From Pseudopedobacter saltans DSM 12145 (GTDB lineage Bacteria > Bacteroidota > Bacteroidia > Sphingobacteriales > Sphingobacteriaceae): DNA of 64,000 nucleotides. A model generated the notes under the pieces. It did not search any database. It was not told the DNA's origin and saw only the letters and a program-made list of their open reading frames with translations. Where the stretch lies: contig NC_015177.1 of the NCBI RefSeq assembly GCF_000190735.1, positions 930,001 to 994,000 on the forward strand, read 5' to 3'. The position numbers and the translations under genes were made by a program. Below are positions 51,552-59,778 of this stretch, one piece after another. Each line of letters opens with the position of its first letter. Position 1 is the first letter of the stretch.

Positions 51552-54500
51552 ATGTATAAAAAAATTATATCATTTTGTTGTAATGACTTATCGTACACTT
51601 CATTTAGATTTTTTGTTAAAATGAAGATCATTGTAGTTTTATCACTCTTATGCTTTCAGGTACAGGTAAGAGCAGGAGCGCAGACAGTCAATTTAGAACT
51701 AAAGAATGTAAGCCTGAAAGAACTTTTTACACAGTTAAGTATACAAACTGGGTATAACTTTCTTTATGAAGAGAAAGATATAGGAGATGCCAGATTGTCC
51801 CTGGTATCCTTTAAAAACTCAGACTTAAGAAATGTGCTTGAAAAATGTTTTTCTGATCAAGCACTTACTTATAGGATAGAAAAAAATACAGTTATTATAA
51901 AAAGAAAAGCCGTTAATCTCCAACCCGTACAGAAAAAGACAATAACGGGAAAAATTGTAGATGATAAGGGCGAACCGTTAATAGGAGCAGCAGTAAAAGT
52001 GAAGGGGTCTTCAAAGGGAGGGCTAACTGATCTAAACGGAAATTTTAAAATTGACGCCTCAAATGGAGACATTTTGGTGTTTACCTATATCGGTTTTATA
52101 CAGCAGGAAATAAAAGTGGGCGAGTCTTCCTCGCTAACCGTTACATTACAACAGGACGCCGCGAAATTAAATGAAGTAGTTGTGGTAGGGTACGGTACTG
52201 CTTTAAAATCTGATTTAACAACATCTATTTCCTCTATTTCTCAGGCAGATATCATGAAAACGCCTATCACTTCCTTAGAGCAGGCGTTGCAGGGAAATGC
52301 TGCTGGTGTTTTAGTGACCAATACGTCTGGAGAGCCAGGAGGTGATGTTTCCATTAGAATCAGAGGCGGAAGTTCTATTAAAGCAGATAACGAACCTTTG
52401 CTGGTTATTGACGGATTTACCAGTGATGAAGGTTTTTCTTCACTGAACCCGGCAGATATTGAAAGTATAGAGGTATTAAAAGATGCCGGAGCAACAGCGA
52501 TATTTGGATCGCGTGGAGCCAATGGCGTTATTATGGTAACCACTAAAGCCGGAGCAAAAGGGAAACCTAAGGTTAGATTCGAAAGTTATTACGGATTACA
52601 GTATTTAAGAAGAAAATTACCATTGCTCAACGCTTCGGAATTGGCACAATTGGCAAATGAGGCGAGGGAAGCAGTAGGATCTTCTCCAAATACTTTACGT
52701 CCGGATACGATACCAACTAACAGGGATTGGCAGGATCTTTTATTTCGTCGTGGTGCACCGCAACTGAATAATACACTTACTATTTCGGGTGGTGACGATA
52801 AGCTTAAATACTATGTTTCTGCAAATTATATCGATCAGCAAGGTTTGATCGTAAGTTCGTATTTTACCAGAGCGTCTTTGCGTGGCAATTTAGATTTTAA
52901 CCTTAACAAGTCTATATCAACCGGTATTAGAATTAACCTTTCGGAGTATAACAAAAGAGGAGTAGAGGTTGGCGATAATGGTTCTATATTGAGGGCAAAT
53001 GCAGCAAATCCTTATAAATCAGGATTAATAGATCCATCAGGTTCTTTCATGATAGATCCGGAAACCGGAGATCCTATCGGAACTACCGAGTTAGCCAAAG
53101 CTCAGGAAACAATAGACAAAAACAAAAACATTGGGATATTGACAAACGCATATCTGAAGATCAATATCATGAAGGGGCTTAGTTTCAGAAGTTCTGGGAC
53201 TTATAACCCAACGTATAAACTAGCCGATTTTTATTTTCCTAATACCATCAAAGGAGATAAGGTAAGCAGGGCATCGGAACAAATGAAGCAAGCTGTAAAA
53301 TGGTCAAATGATAATGTTCTTACTTATAACAAGTCAAGTAAGATACATTCTTACGGCTTAACTCTAGGGCAGGAAATAACAGGAAGTATGGGGAACGATT
53401 TCAAAGCAGAAGGATCTGATTATGCGACAGATATTTTTGGATATTATAATTTAGGTAGTGGAAATGCAATGCCTGCTATCAGTTCCAGCGCTACTAAATA
53501 TAGTTTGTTATCTTTCTTCGGAAGAGCGACTTATAACTACAGCAATCGTTACTTGTTTGCTTTTACCTATAGGGCGGATGGTTCTTCAAAATTTGGTGAA
53601 AATAACCGTTGGGGATATTTCCCTTCTGCTTCTTTCGCATGGAGAGCTTCTAATGAAGCCTTTATCAAGAAGTTGAACCTTTTTTATGACTTGAAATTCA
53701 GAGCCACTTATGGTGTTAATGGTTCCGACAGGATATCTGCCTATTCTTCACAAGCACTTTATTCGTCTATAGCAACTGCTATTGGAGGAATTGGGACAGG
53801 AACGGTAATTAGCCGTATGGCCAATAAAGATTTAAGATGGGAGAAAACAGCAGAAACTGATTTGGGTATAGATGTAGCCTTTTTAAAAGGTCGTTTATCA
53901 CTTACGGGGGATTATTATCTTAAAAATACAACAGATTTATTGCTGGATTTTGCATTACCGGCAGCATCGGGTTATACAACCGTTGCGAAGAATATTGGTA
54001 GCGTTAGAAACGAAGGCTACGAACTGGGTATTACGTCAAATAATCTGATTAAAAAATTCAAGTGGACAACATCTTTTAATGCTGCAATTAATAGAAATAA
54101 AGTGACAGATTTAGGTGGTCCGTCTGAAATTTCCGCTATTTCAAATTCTTCTGCAAATACAAAATTTGGAAATGTTGTTCTGATCAGAGTAGGAGAACCA
54201 TTGGGTGTATTTTACGGACATAGAGTAGCGGGAGTTTTCCAAACACAGGCTGAAGTAGATGCAGGAGCAAAGATTCCGGGAGTTACTACTTTACCTGGAT
54301 TCTTTAGATATGTAGATACAGATAACAGCGGAGATATTACGGATGCTGATAAGGTAATTATAGGAAATCCGCAACCTAAATGGAATGGGGGTATGACGAA
54401 TACTTTCTCCTATAAAAACATTGATTTATCTGTATTTACGGTATTTCAACAGGGAAATGATATTCTTAATACCAGTGGAACGATGCTATTGAATATGTCT

Positions 54501-54893
54501 GGTGATAATAACCAATTGGCAATTGTAAGAGATCGTTGGAGAGCACCTAATCCGGAAACGGGTGATCCCGGAAATCCAAGCAATACTATACCTAGGGCTT
54601 ATAAGGGTTACACCGCTTTGATGTCTGACTTTTATATCGAAGACGGCTCTTATTTCAGAGTAAAGACAGTGACTTTGGGCTATTCACTTGACAAAAAGCT
54701 ATTAAGTAGAATGAAAATAGCTAACCTTAGATTTTATGTAAGTGGCACAAACTTACTTACTGCAACAAGCTATTACGGAGGATACGATCCGGAAGTAAGT
54801 ATACAGGGTAAGAAAAGCGTTGGAGCTGGTATGGATAACGGATCATATCCAACAACGAAGATGTACACATTTGGTTTAAATGCTAATTTCTAA
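51552..54893 (+). CDS. SusC/RagA-family TonB-dependent outer-membrane transporter with STN domain
   Basis: This 1113-residue porin imports oligosaccharides through the outer membrane. In order: signal region about 24-42 (MKIIVVLSLLCFQVQVRAGA), STN signalling domain about 44-117, carboxypeptidase-like beta sandwich about 130-205, TonB box/plug from about 208 (LNEVVVVGYGT), and a 22-strand barrel ending with an aromatic residue (LNANF). The STN domain marks transporters that signal to a FecR/ECF pair, which here are the two genes upstream. An in-frame ATG at 51621 (residue 24) is the alternative start. Its stop overlaps the reading of the susD long frame. Confidence 0.96.
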   Translation: MYKKIISFCCNDLSYTSFRFFVKMKIIVVLSLLCFQVQVRAGAQTVNLELKNVSLKELFTQLSIQTGYNFLYEEKDIGDARLSLVSFKNSDLRNVLEKCFSDQALTYRIEKNTVIIKRKAVNLQPVQKKTITGKIVDDKGEPLIGAAVKVKGSSKGGLTDLNGNFKIDASNGDILVFTYIGFIQQEIKVGESSSLTVTLQQDAAKLNEVVVVGYGTALKSDLTTSISSISQADIMKTPITSLEQALQGNAAGVLVTNTSGEPGGDVSIRIRGGSSIKADNEPLLVIDGFTSDEGFSSLNPADIESIEVLKDAGATAIFGSRGANGVIMVTTKAGAKGKPKVRFESYYGLQYLRRKLPLLNASELAQLANEAREAVGSSPNTLRPDTIPTNRDWQDLLFRRGAPQLNNTLTISGGDDKLKYYVSANYIDQQGLIVSSYFTRASLRGNLDFNLNKSISTGIRINLSEYNKRGVEVGDNGSILRANAANPYKSGLIDPSGSFMIDPETGDPIGTTELAKAQETIDKNKNIGILTNAYLKINIMKGLSFRSSGTYNPTYKLADFYFPNTIKGDKVSRASEQMKQAVKWSNDNVLTYNKSSKIHSYGLTLGQEITGSMGNDFKAEGSDYATDIFGYYNLGSGNAMPAISSSATKYSLLSFFGRATYNYSNRYLFAFTYRADGSSKFGENNRWGYFPSASFAWRASNEAFIKKLNLFYDLKFRATYGVNGSDRISAYSSQALYSSIATAIGGIGTGTVISRMANKDLRWEKTAETDLGIDVAFLKGRLSLTGDYYLKNTTDLLLDFALPAASGYTTVAKNIGSVRNEGYELGITSNNLIKKFKWTTSFNAAINRNKVTDLGGPSEISAISNSSANTKFGNVVLIRVGEPLGVFYGHRVAGVFQTQAEVDAGAKIPGVTTLPGFFRYVDTDNSGDITDADKVIIGNPQPKWNGGMTNTFSYKNIDLSVFTVFQQGNDILNTSGTMLLNMSGDNNQLAIVRDRWRAPNPETGDPGNPSNTIPRAYKGYTALMSDFYIEDGSYFRVKTVTLGYSLDKKLLSRMKIANLRFYVSGTNLLTATSYYGGYDPEVSIQGKKSVGAGMDNGSYPTTKMYTFGLNANF

Positions 54894-54903
54894 TCAGGAA
54901 GGT

Positions 54904-56562
54904 ATGAAAACAAAAAATATTTTATGTCTCCTTATGGTATTCATGGGAGCAACATTGTTTGGTTGTAAAAGTTTTCTTGATGAAACGGTTTACAGCAATA
55001 TAGGAGCCAGTAATTTCTGGAAGAATAAGGATGATGCACTGTCAGGACTATATTCCACATATACTTTATCCCTTTCTTTTGGGCCAAGGGATTGCAGACC
55101 GTTTTTTCTGTTGACAGATATGACAACGGATGATATGGATAGTGAATATTCGAATACAGAAAATGAAAGAAGAGAAATTCAAACCTTTAATTTTCAGGAT
55201 AAAAACAAATATTTTAATGACGCATGGGTATCGCTTTATAAAACCATAGCTCAGGCAAATGTTGTTATTGAAAGAGTTCCGAAAATAGAAAGTTTATCTG
55301 AACAGGATAAAGGATATATTGTTGGAGAAGCCCGTTTTTTAAGAGCGTTGGAGTACTTTTATTTGGTTCAACTATGGGGCGATGTGCCATTAGATACCGT
55401 AGAAGTAGCTACCATAGTGGACACTCAAATGCCAAAATCTACAAAAACTGAGATTTATAATACTATCCTTAATGATTTAAAATTTGCCGAAACACATTGT
55501 TCCGATGCTCCGCAGGTAGTGGGCAGGGCCACCAAATGGGCAGCAAAAGCGCTGTTGGCAAAGGTGTACCTTACTTTGGCCGGACCATTTTCTAACAGAA
55601 ACGTAGAAATGTTACAGCTTGCAGAGGGTAAATTGAAAGAAGTAATGGGATCAGAACGTTATAGTTTGGTACCTAAAATAAAGGACTATTTTGATATCAG
55701 TAAGAAAAATAATACTGAGACTATTTATGATCATCATACCTTAGGAGATGTATCAGAAAGAGTTGGAAGTTTTATGCATAGGAATTTTTATCCGTCCAGT
55801 ATTTCTGACCCCGCAATCACATCGCTTAAAACAGCTGGATATAAAGCATGGACACCAACACCTGACCTATGGTCGCTTTATTTGGCAGATGATGATCGTT
55901 TGAAAGAATATTATACAGTACATTATATCAAGAAAAATAGCAACGGTACTTTTGGGGTTCAAAAATATAATGTACCATATATCAAGAAATATACGGATTC
56001 GACTACCGTTGCCAGAGATTATAAAGCGAATAACCTCCCGGTTATCAGATACGCTGATGTATTGTTGATGTATTCTGAAGTGTTAAACGAACTGGGAATA
56101 GCAGGACCAAAAGGAGACCGTTATTATTATCTCAATTTAGTACGTAAAAGAGCCTTTTCTAAAAATCCAACGGCCAACGAGATAAGCGGAACACATTCTA
56201 AAGAAGATTTTAGAGAGCTGGTAATGAGAGAGCGACGTTTGGAATTTGCTCATGAAGGACAGCGCTTATTCGATATGAAACGTACGGGAACTTATATTTC
56301 TAAAATGACAGATTTAGCTAATAAGGTGAATGCAGCATTGGCTTCATCGCCGGTGCCTACCTATTCAGGTACTTATCCGGGAGGGATATATCCTAATCCG
56401 GCGGGAAATACGCCTTATAATGCAGGAACAGTTACTTTTACTGCAGATTTTTTAAAAAATACAAAGCGGACAATACCTAAACCATATCAATTGGTTTATC
56501 CAATCCCTTACGCTCAACTACAAGCTTTTGATATAGGACAGAATGAAGGATATCCAAGGTAG
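54904..56562 (+). CDS. SusD/RagB-family glycan-binding lipoprotein
   Basis: This 552-residue surface lipoprotein caps the SusC barrel and binds the glycan. The lipobox is ATLFGC (Cys about 21 from the ATG at 54904), followed by KSFLDETVYS, the TPR-rich SusD core with LRALEYFYLVQLWGDVPL, and the C-terminal RRLEFAHEGQRLFDMKR. The ATG at 54904 (MKTKNILCLL) is preferred; the longer frame starts within susC. Gap to susC is 10 bases. Confidence 0.95.
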   Translation: MKTKNILCLLMVFMGATLFGCKSFLDETVYSNIGASNFWKNKDDALSGLYSTYTLSLSFGPRDCRPFFLLTDMTTDDMDSEYSNTENERREIQTFNFQDKNKYFNDAWVSLYKTIAQANVVIERVPKIESLSEQDKGYIVGEARFLRALEYFYLVQLWGDVPLDTVEVATIVDTQMPKSTKTEIYNTILNDLKFAETHCSDAPQVVGRATKWAAKALLAKVYLTLAGPFSNRNVEMLQLAEGKLKEVMGSERYSLVPKIKDYFDISKKNNTETIYDHHTLGDVSERVGSFMHRNFYPSSISDPAITSLKTAGYKAWTPTPDLWSLYLADDDRLKEYYTVHYIKKNSNGTFGVQKYNVPYIKKYTDSTTVARDYKANNLPVIRYADVLLMYSEVLNELGIAGPKGDRYYYLNLVRKRAFSKNPTANEISGTHSKEDFRELVMRERRLEFAHEGQRLFDMKRTGTYISKMTDLANKVNAALASSPVPTYSGTYPGGIYPNPAGNTPYNAGTVTFTADFLKNTKRTIPKPYQLVYPIPYAQLQAFDIGQNEGYPR

Positions 56563-56612
56563 TAAATGGATGGAAGCATAAATATTGTATCGTTTTGAAA
56601 TTTAAGAACATC

Positions 56613-57614
56613 ATGATGAAATCTAGATATCAAATTATTTTTAGCTGCGTTGTTTTAGCTTTTGCATTGTCGCAGTGTAAAAAAACAAACACGGAGGATT
56701 CGGGTTGCGTAGCACCTTCACTGGATAATATTGTTCCTTTGGCAAACCCAACAACTATTGTTCCTGCGACAGATTGGATAAAAGTCGAGTCTGGAGAATT
56801 TACAATGGGAAATTTTTCTACCAAAAGAGACGACCCAAAAAATGAAAAGCAACCAGATGAATTGCCTGCGCATAAAGTCAGTTTAGATGGTTTTTACATC
56901 TCAAAATATCAGGTAACCATGAAACAGTACCTGGCGTTTTGTGATGCTACAGGTTGGCCTAAACCACAAGAACCTTATTTTAAATGGGGAAAAACGGCTG
57001 ACAGTTTGAACAGACCCATTGTAAATGTATCCTGGTACGATGCGAAAGCATACGCTAAATGGGTTGGCGCAAGATTGCTTACAGAAGCAGAATGGGAATA
57101 TGCAGCCAGGGGCGGACATTTAGGAAGTGCGCCAGCCGTAGATACCATGTATTTGAGCGGTGGGCCATATACCTATTATACCGGTGCGGAAAAAAGTACC
57201 AAAATAGATTTAACGAGTTTAGCCTGGTTTAGAGATAATACGTCCAATCAAGGGCCTAAGCCAGTAGGTACAAAAGAGTCTGGGCGTGTAGATAAAAATG
57301 ACGATGTGTCTGCTACTAAATACCTTACCGTTAAAGGAGAGAAGGTGTATAATGCGGGGCCTGGAGATAACAGGTTGGAAACGTATGATATGATTGGGAA
57401 CGTATGGGAATGGTGTGAGGATTGGTATGACAAGGATTACTATAAAAATTCGCCAGCCAGTAATCCGAAAGGACCACAAAATGGTTTGAACAGGGTAATC
57501 AGAGGGCAGGCCTGGAATTCATTGAAAGAGTATTGCAGAGTAGCTAACAGAGGAAGTTTTTCACCATGTTCAAAGTATGATAATGTGGGAATACGTTTAG
57601 CAAAACCATTGTAA
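56613..57614 (+). CDS. FGE/SUMF1-like lipoprotein, active-site Cys partly lost
   Basis: This 333-residue protein has a lipoprotein signal (lipobox ALSQC) and a formylglycine-generating-enzyme fold: FTMGNF, VTMKQYLAFCDATGW, VNVSWYDAKAYAKWVGARLLTEAEWEYAARGG (seen as separate motifs), GNVWEWCEDWY. True FGE has a Cys pair in RGGSF-LC-x4-YC; here it reads RGQAWNSLKEYC, so the first Cys is Ser and only the second remains. It is therefore probably not a sulfatase activator but a binding or structural lipoprotein of the locus. No sulfatase is in the window. ATG at 56613 or 56616; a TTG at 56595 is less likely. Confidence 0.85.
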   Translation: MMKSRYQIIFSCVVLAFALSQCKKTNTEDSGCVAPSLDNIVPLANPTTIVPATDWIKVESGEFTMGNFSTKRDDPKNEKQPDELPAHKVSLDGFYISKYQVTMKQYLAFCDATGWPKPQEPYFKWGKTADSLNRPIVNVSWYDAKAYAKWVGARLLTEAEWEYAARGGHLGSAPAVDTMYLSGGPYTYYTGAEKSTKIDLTSLAWFRDNTSNQGPKPVGTKESGRVDKNDDVSATKYLTVKGEKVYNAGPGDNRLETYDMIGNVWEWCEDWYDKDYYKNSPASNPKGPQNGLNRVIRGQAWNSLKEYCRVANRGSFSPCSKYDNVGIRLAKPL

Positions 57615-57792
57615 TATAATTTCTTAATACCAGTCGGCCGTAAGATGCCGACTGGTACTCATTGAGCTTTAGAGATGTTTTAAAAAAGCAAATAATGATT
57701 TGCCTGGGATAGTTATTGCCGTTATGGAAGTTTTACCTATGATTATCAATTCGTTACAGAACAACATTGTGAAATTTAAAAAAATACAAAAG

Positions 57793-59778
57793 ATGAGTCT
57801 TTTTAAACTACAGGAATCTCGTTGTTTACTGAAGTTTTTTTTCGGAGTTTTCTGGGTTTTGACAAATTTGTCTCGTCAAAATGCATATGCAGAAGCTGCA
57901 TTGCCGGCTACGTCCTATAAGATAGCTACAGTTGACGCACCAAAATGGAGTGACGAACGGAAAAAGGAAGAAGTACGTTCTGAAATTGACCGCATCGCTA
58001 GTCAGGGTTTCAATGTAATTTCATTGGGTACCTATAAGTTCATGCCTATGTATTTTGTCGATTATTCGACAACAAAATATCCCGATGCTCAGCAAATAAG
58101 TTTGGATCGGGTAAAAAAGAATGTAAGTACAATAAGGGATAATATGCGATATGCCAAACAAAAGGGCATCGAGTATATTGTTTCCCGTTCATACAGCCAT
58201 TACATTCCTTATCAACTATGGAAATCGCGGCAAAATGTTTTTAATCCGGGAAACATTTATACCAGATATCTGGACAATGCCCATCAAAACGATCTTTATA
58301 AAAGTGCCCTTGCCGGAAAGGGAGATGTAATCGGTCATCAGCAATGGACCAATCCGGTTTATAAAGACTTTTTCATAAGCTCCACAGTGCAGATGCTACA
58401 GGTGCTGCCTGAACTGGATGGTTTTTTAAATGCTTATGCGGAAGCGGCCTGGACATTAGACGAGCAGAAACTTAAAGAAGACCAATGGAAGGTCTGGAAA
58501 GAAAATATTAAATACGATGAAACGAACGCTAATTTCATTGACTATGTAAATCACTTGCATAGAATTTTGGCTGAAGCTAGAGGTAAGAAAGCGTTTTTAG
58601 GAATACGTGACTGGTATGTGGATGCTAAAATTTTAGAGAAGTTAGATTTTCCTCTCGACGAATTTTTTATAGCCGTAAAATATGGTGGTTTCGATCAGCC
58701 GGTAGCGAATTATGGTCCTTGGGGAGATACTTTAAAATCGAAAGGTATAAGGGTGATTCAGGACATGCTGGTATTTGATGCAGAACACCCCCATCCTTTA
58801 TATTGGTATGATAGCGATTTTATCACCAGGATGATTCAAAATGTAATACATTCCGGTTTTGGAATTCAATACCAGGATTTTCAGATTAAAGGTGATGATA
58901 AGGCGGATAATCCTATCCGTTTACTTGCTCAGGAAACTGTGGGTAAGGCATTGAAAAATGAAAAATTCGAGCGGAAAGATGCTGTCACATTCCTGGAGAA
59001 ATATTATGGTAAGGGAGCGGATAATTTATTAAAGAGTCTTGAACTGGTAACGTCAGCACAGGAGGACAATATTAAAACAAAACCTGCCTGGTTCTGGCAG
59101 GGTGACGGTTTAACGCCTGGGGGGTTGGGGACAGAAAGATATTACATGTTCCTGGACAATCCTGAAGCGCCTTCAGGCATGAAGTTTATACGTCAGGAGG
59201 TGGTGAGTTTGAAAGAATATGTAAACGCAACATTAAAAGGTAAAGATTTTCTACAGGCACAAGCTGTACGCTGGCAATCGGAAAAAAGAAGAACACCAGT
59301 TGAAGTTACTACAGCGATGAGGAAGAATGCGTCCGAAGCTGTTGATGCTGCTTTAAAAGCTGCCGCTTTATCATCAAAGAAGGCTCCTCACTTACAGGAA
59401 ATTGTAGCCAGTGCAGTTATTCATCAACAACTGGTTGAACGTGATATTGCCTTCATGGAATCGGCCCTGGCTTTTTTTAGCAGTGGTGGACAGTATGACG
59501 GAAGATATAATACCTCCCAGGAAATGCTTCATAGCGGAGTAGATAAAAAAGCGGAATGTATTGCTGCGCTGAATAAGCAGGTTTATCACGATCTGCTGAT
59601 TGCCGAGTTGTGTAATAAATATATGCCAAGAAGGAGAGGTGTACGCCATAGCGAGAAGGCTTATGATTTTACCAAACGTATTGCAGCCATTATGGGGCAA
59701 AAAATCACCTTGCCCACACAGGCAAATGAAACTGAGCTGAAAAAATTAGTTAATATCATTGAAACGAGTACGAAATAA
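57793..59778 (+). CDS. secreted divergent alpha-glucuronidase-like protein (GH67/GH115-like, unproven)
   Basis: This 661-residue protein has a signal peptide (LLKFFFGVFWVLTNLSRQNA, cut near AYA) and a likely TIM barrel. PELDGFLNAYAEAAW and, later, DEFFIAVKYGGFDQPVANYG resemble the acid-residue and I-K-x-GP-x-DFQ segments of GH67 alpha-glucuronidases in order and spacing; the Glu in AYAEAAW would be the acid. Overall similarity looks low and I would not name a family. The C-terminal third (from about 450) is helical. It overlaps the GH2 gene by one base (TAATG), so they are coupled. The start at 57793 is chosen for the signal peptide; a longer frame starts at 57700. Confidence 0.7.
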   Translation: MSLFKLQESRCLLKFFFGVFWVLTNLSRQNAYAEAALPATSYKIATVDAPKWSDERKKEEVRSEIDRIASQGFNVISLGTYKFMPMYFVDYSTTKYPDAQQISLDRVKKNVSTIRDNMRYAKQKGIEYIVSRSYSHYIPYQLWKSRQNVFNPGNIYTRYLDNAHQNDLYKSALAGKGDVIGHQQWTNPVYKDFFISSTVQMLQVLPELDGFLNAYAEAAWTLDEQKLKEDQWKVWKENIKYDETNANFIDYVNHLHRILAEARGKKAFLGIRDWYVDAKILEKLDFPLDEFFIAVKYGGFDQPVANYGPWGDTLKSKGIRVIQDMLVFDAEHPHPLYWYDSDFITRMIQNVIHSGFGIQYQDFQIKGDDKADNPIRLLAQETVGKALKNEKFERKDAVTFLEKYYGKGADNLLKSLELVTSAQEDNIKTKPAWFWQGDGLTPGGLGTERYYMFLDNPEAPSGMKFIRQEVVSLKEYVNATLKGKDFLQAQAVRWQSEKRRTPVEVTTAMRKNASEAVDAALKAAALSSKKAPHLQEIVASAVIHQQLVERDIAFMESALAFFSSGGQYDGRYNTSQEMLHSGVDKKAECIAALNKQVYHDLLIAELCNKYMPRRRGVRHSEKAYDFTKRIAAIMGQKITLPTQANETELKKLVNIIETSTK

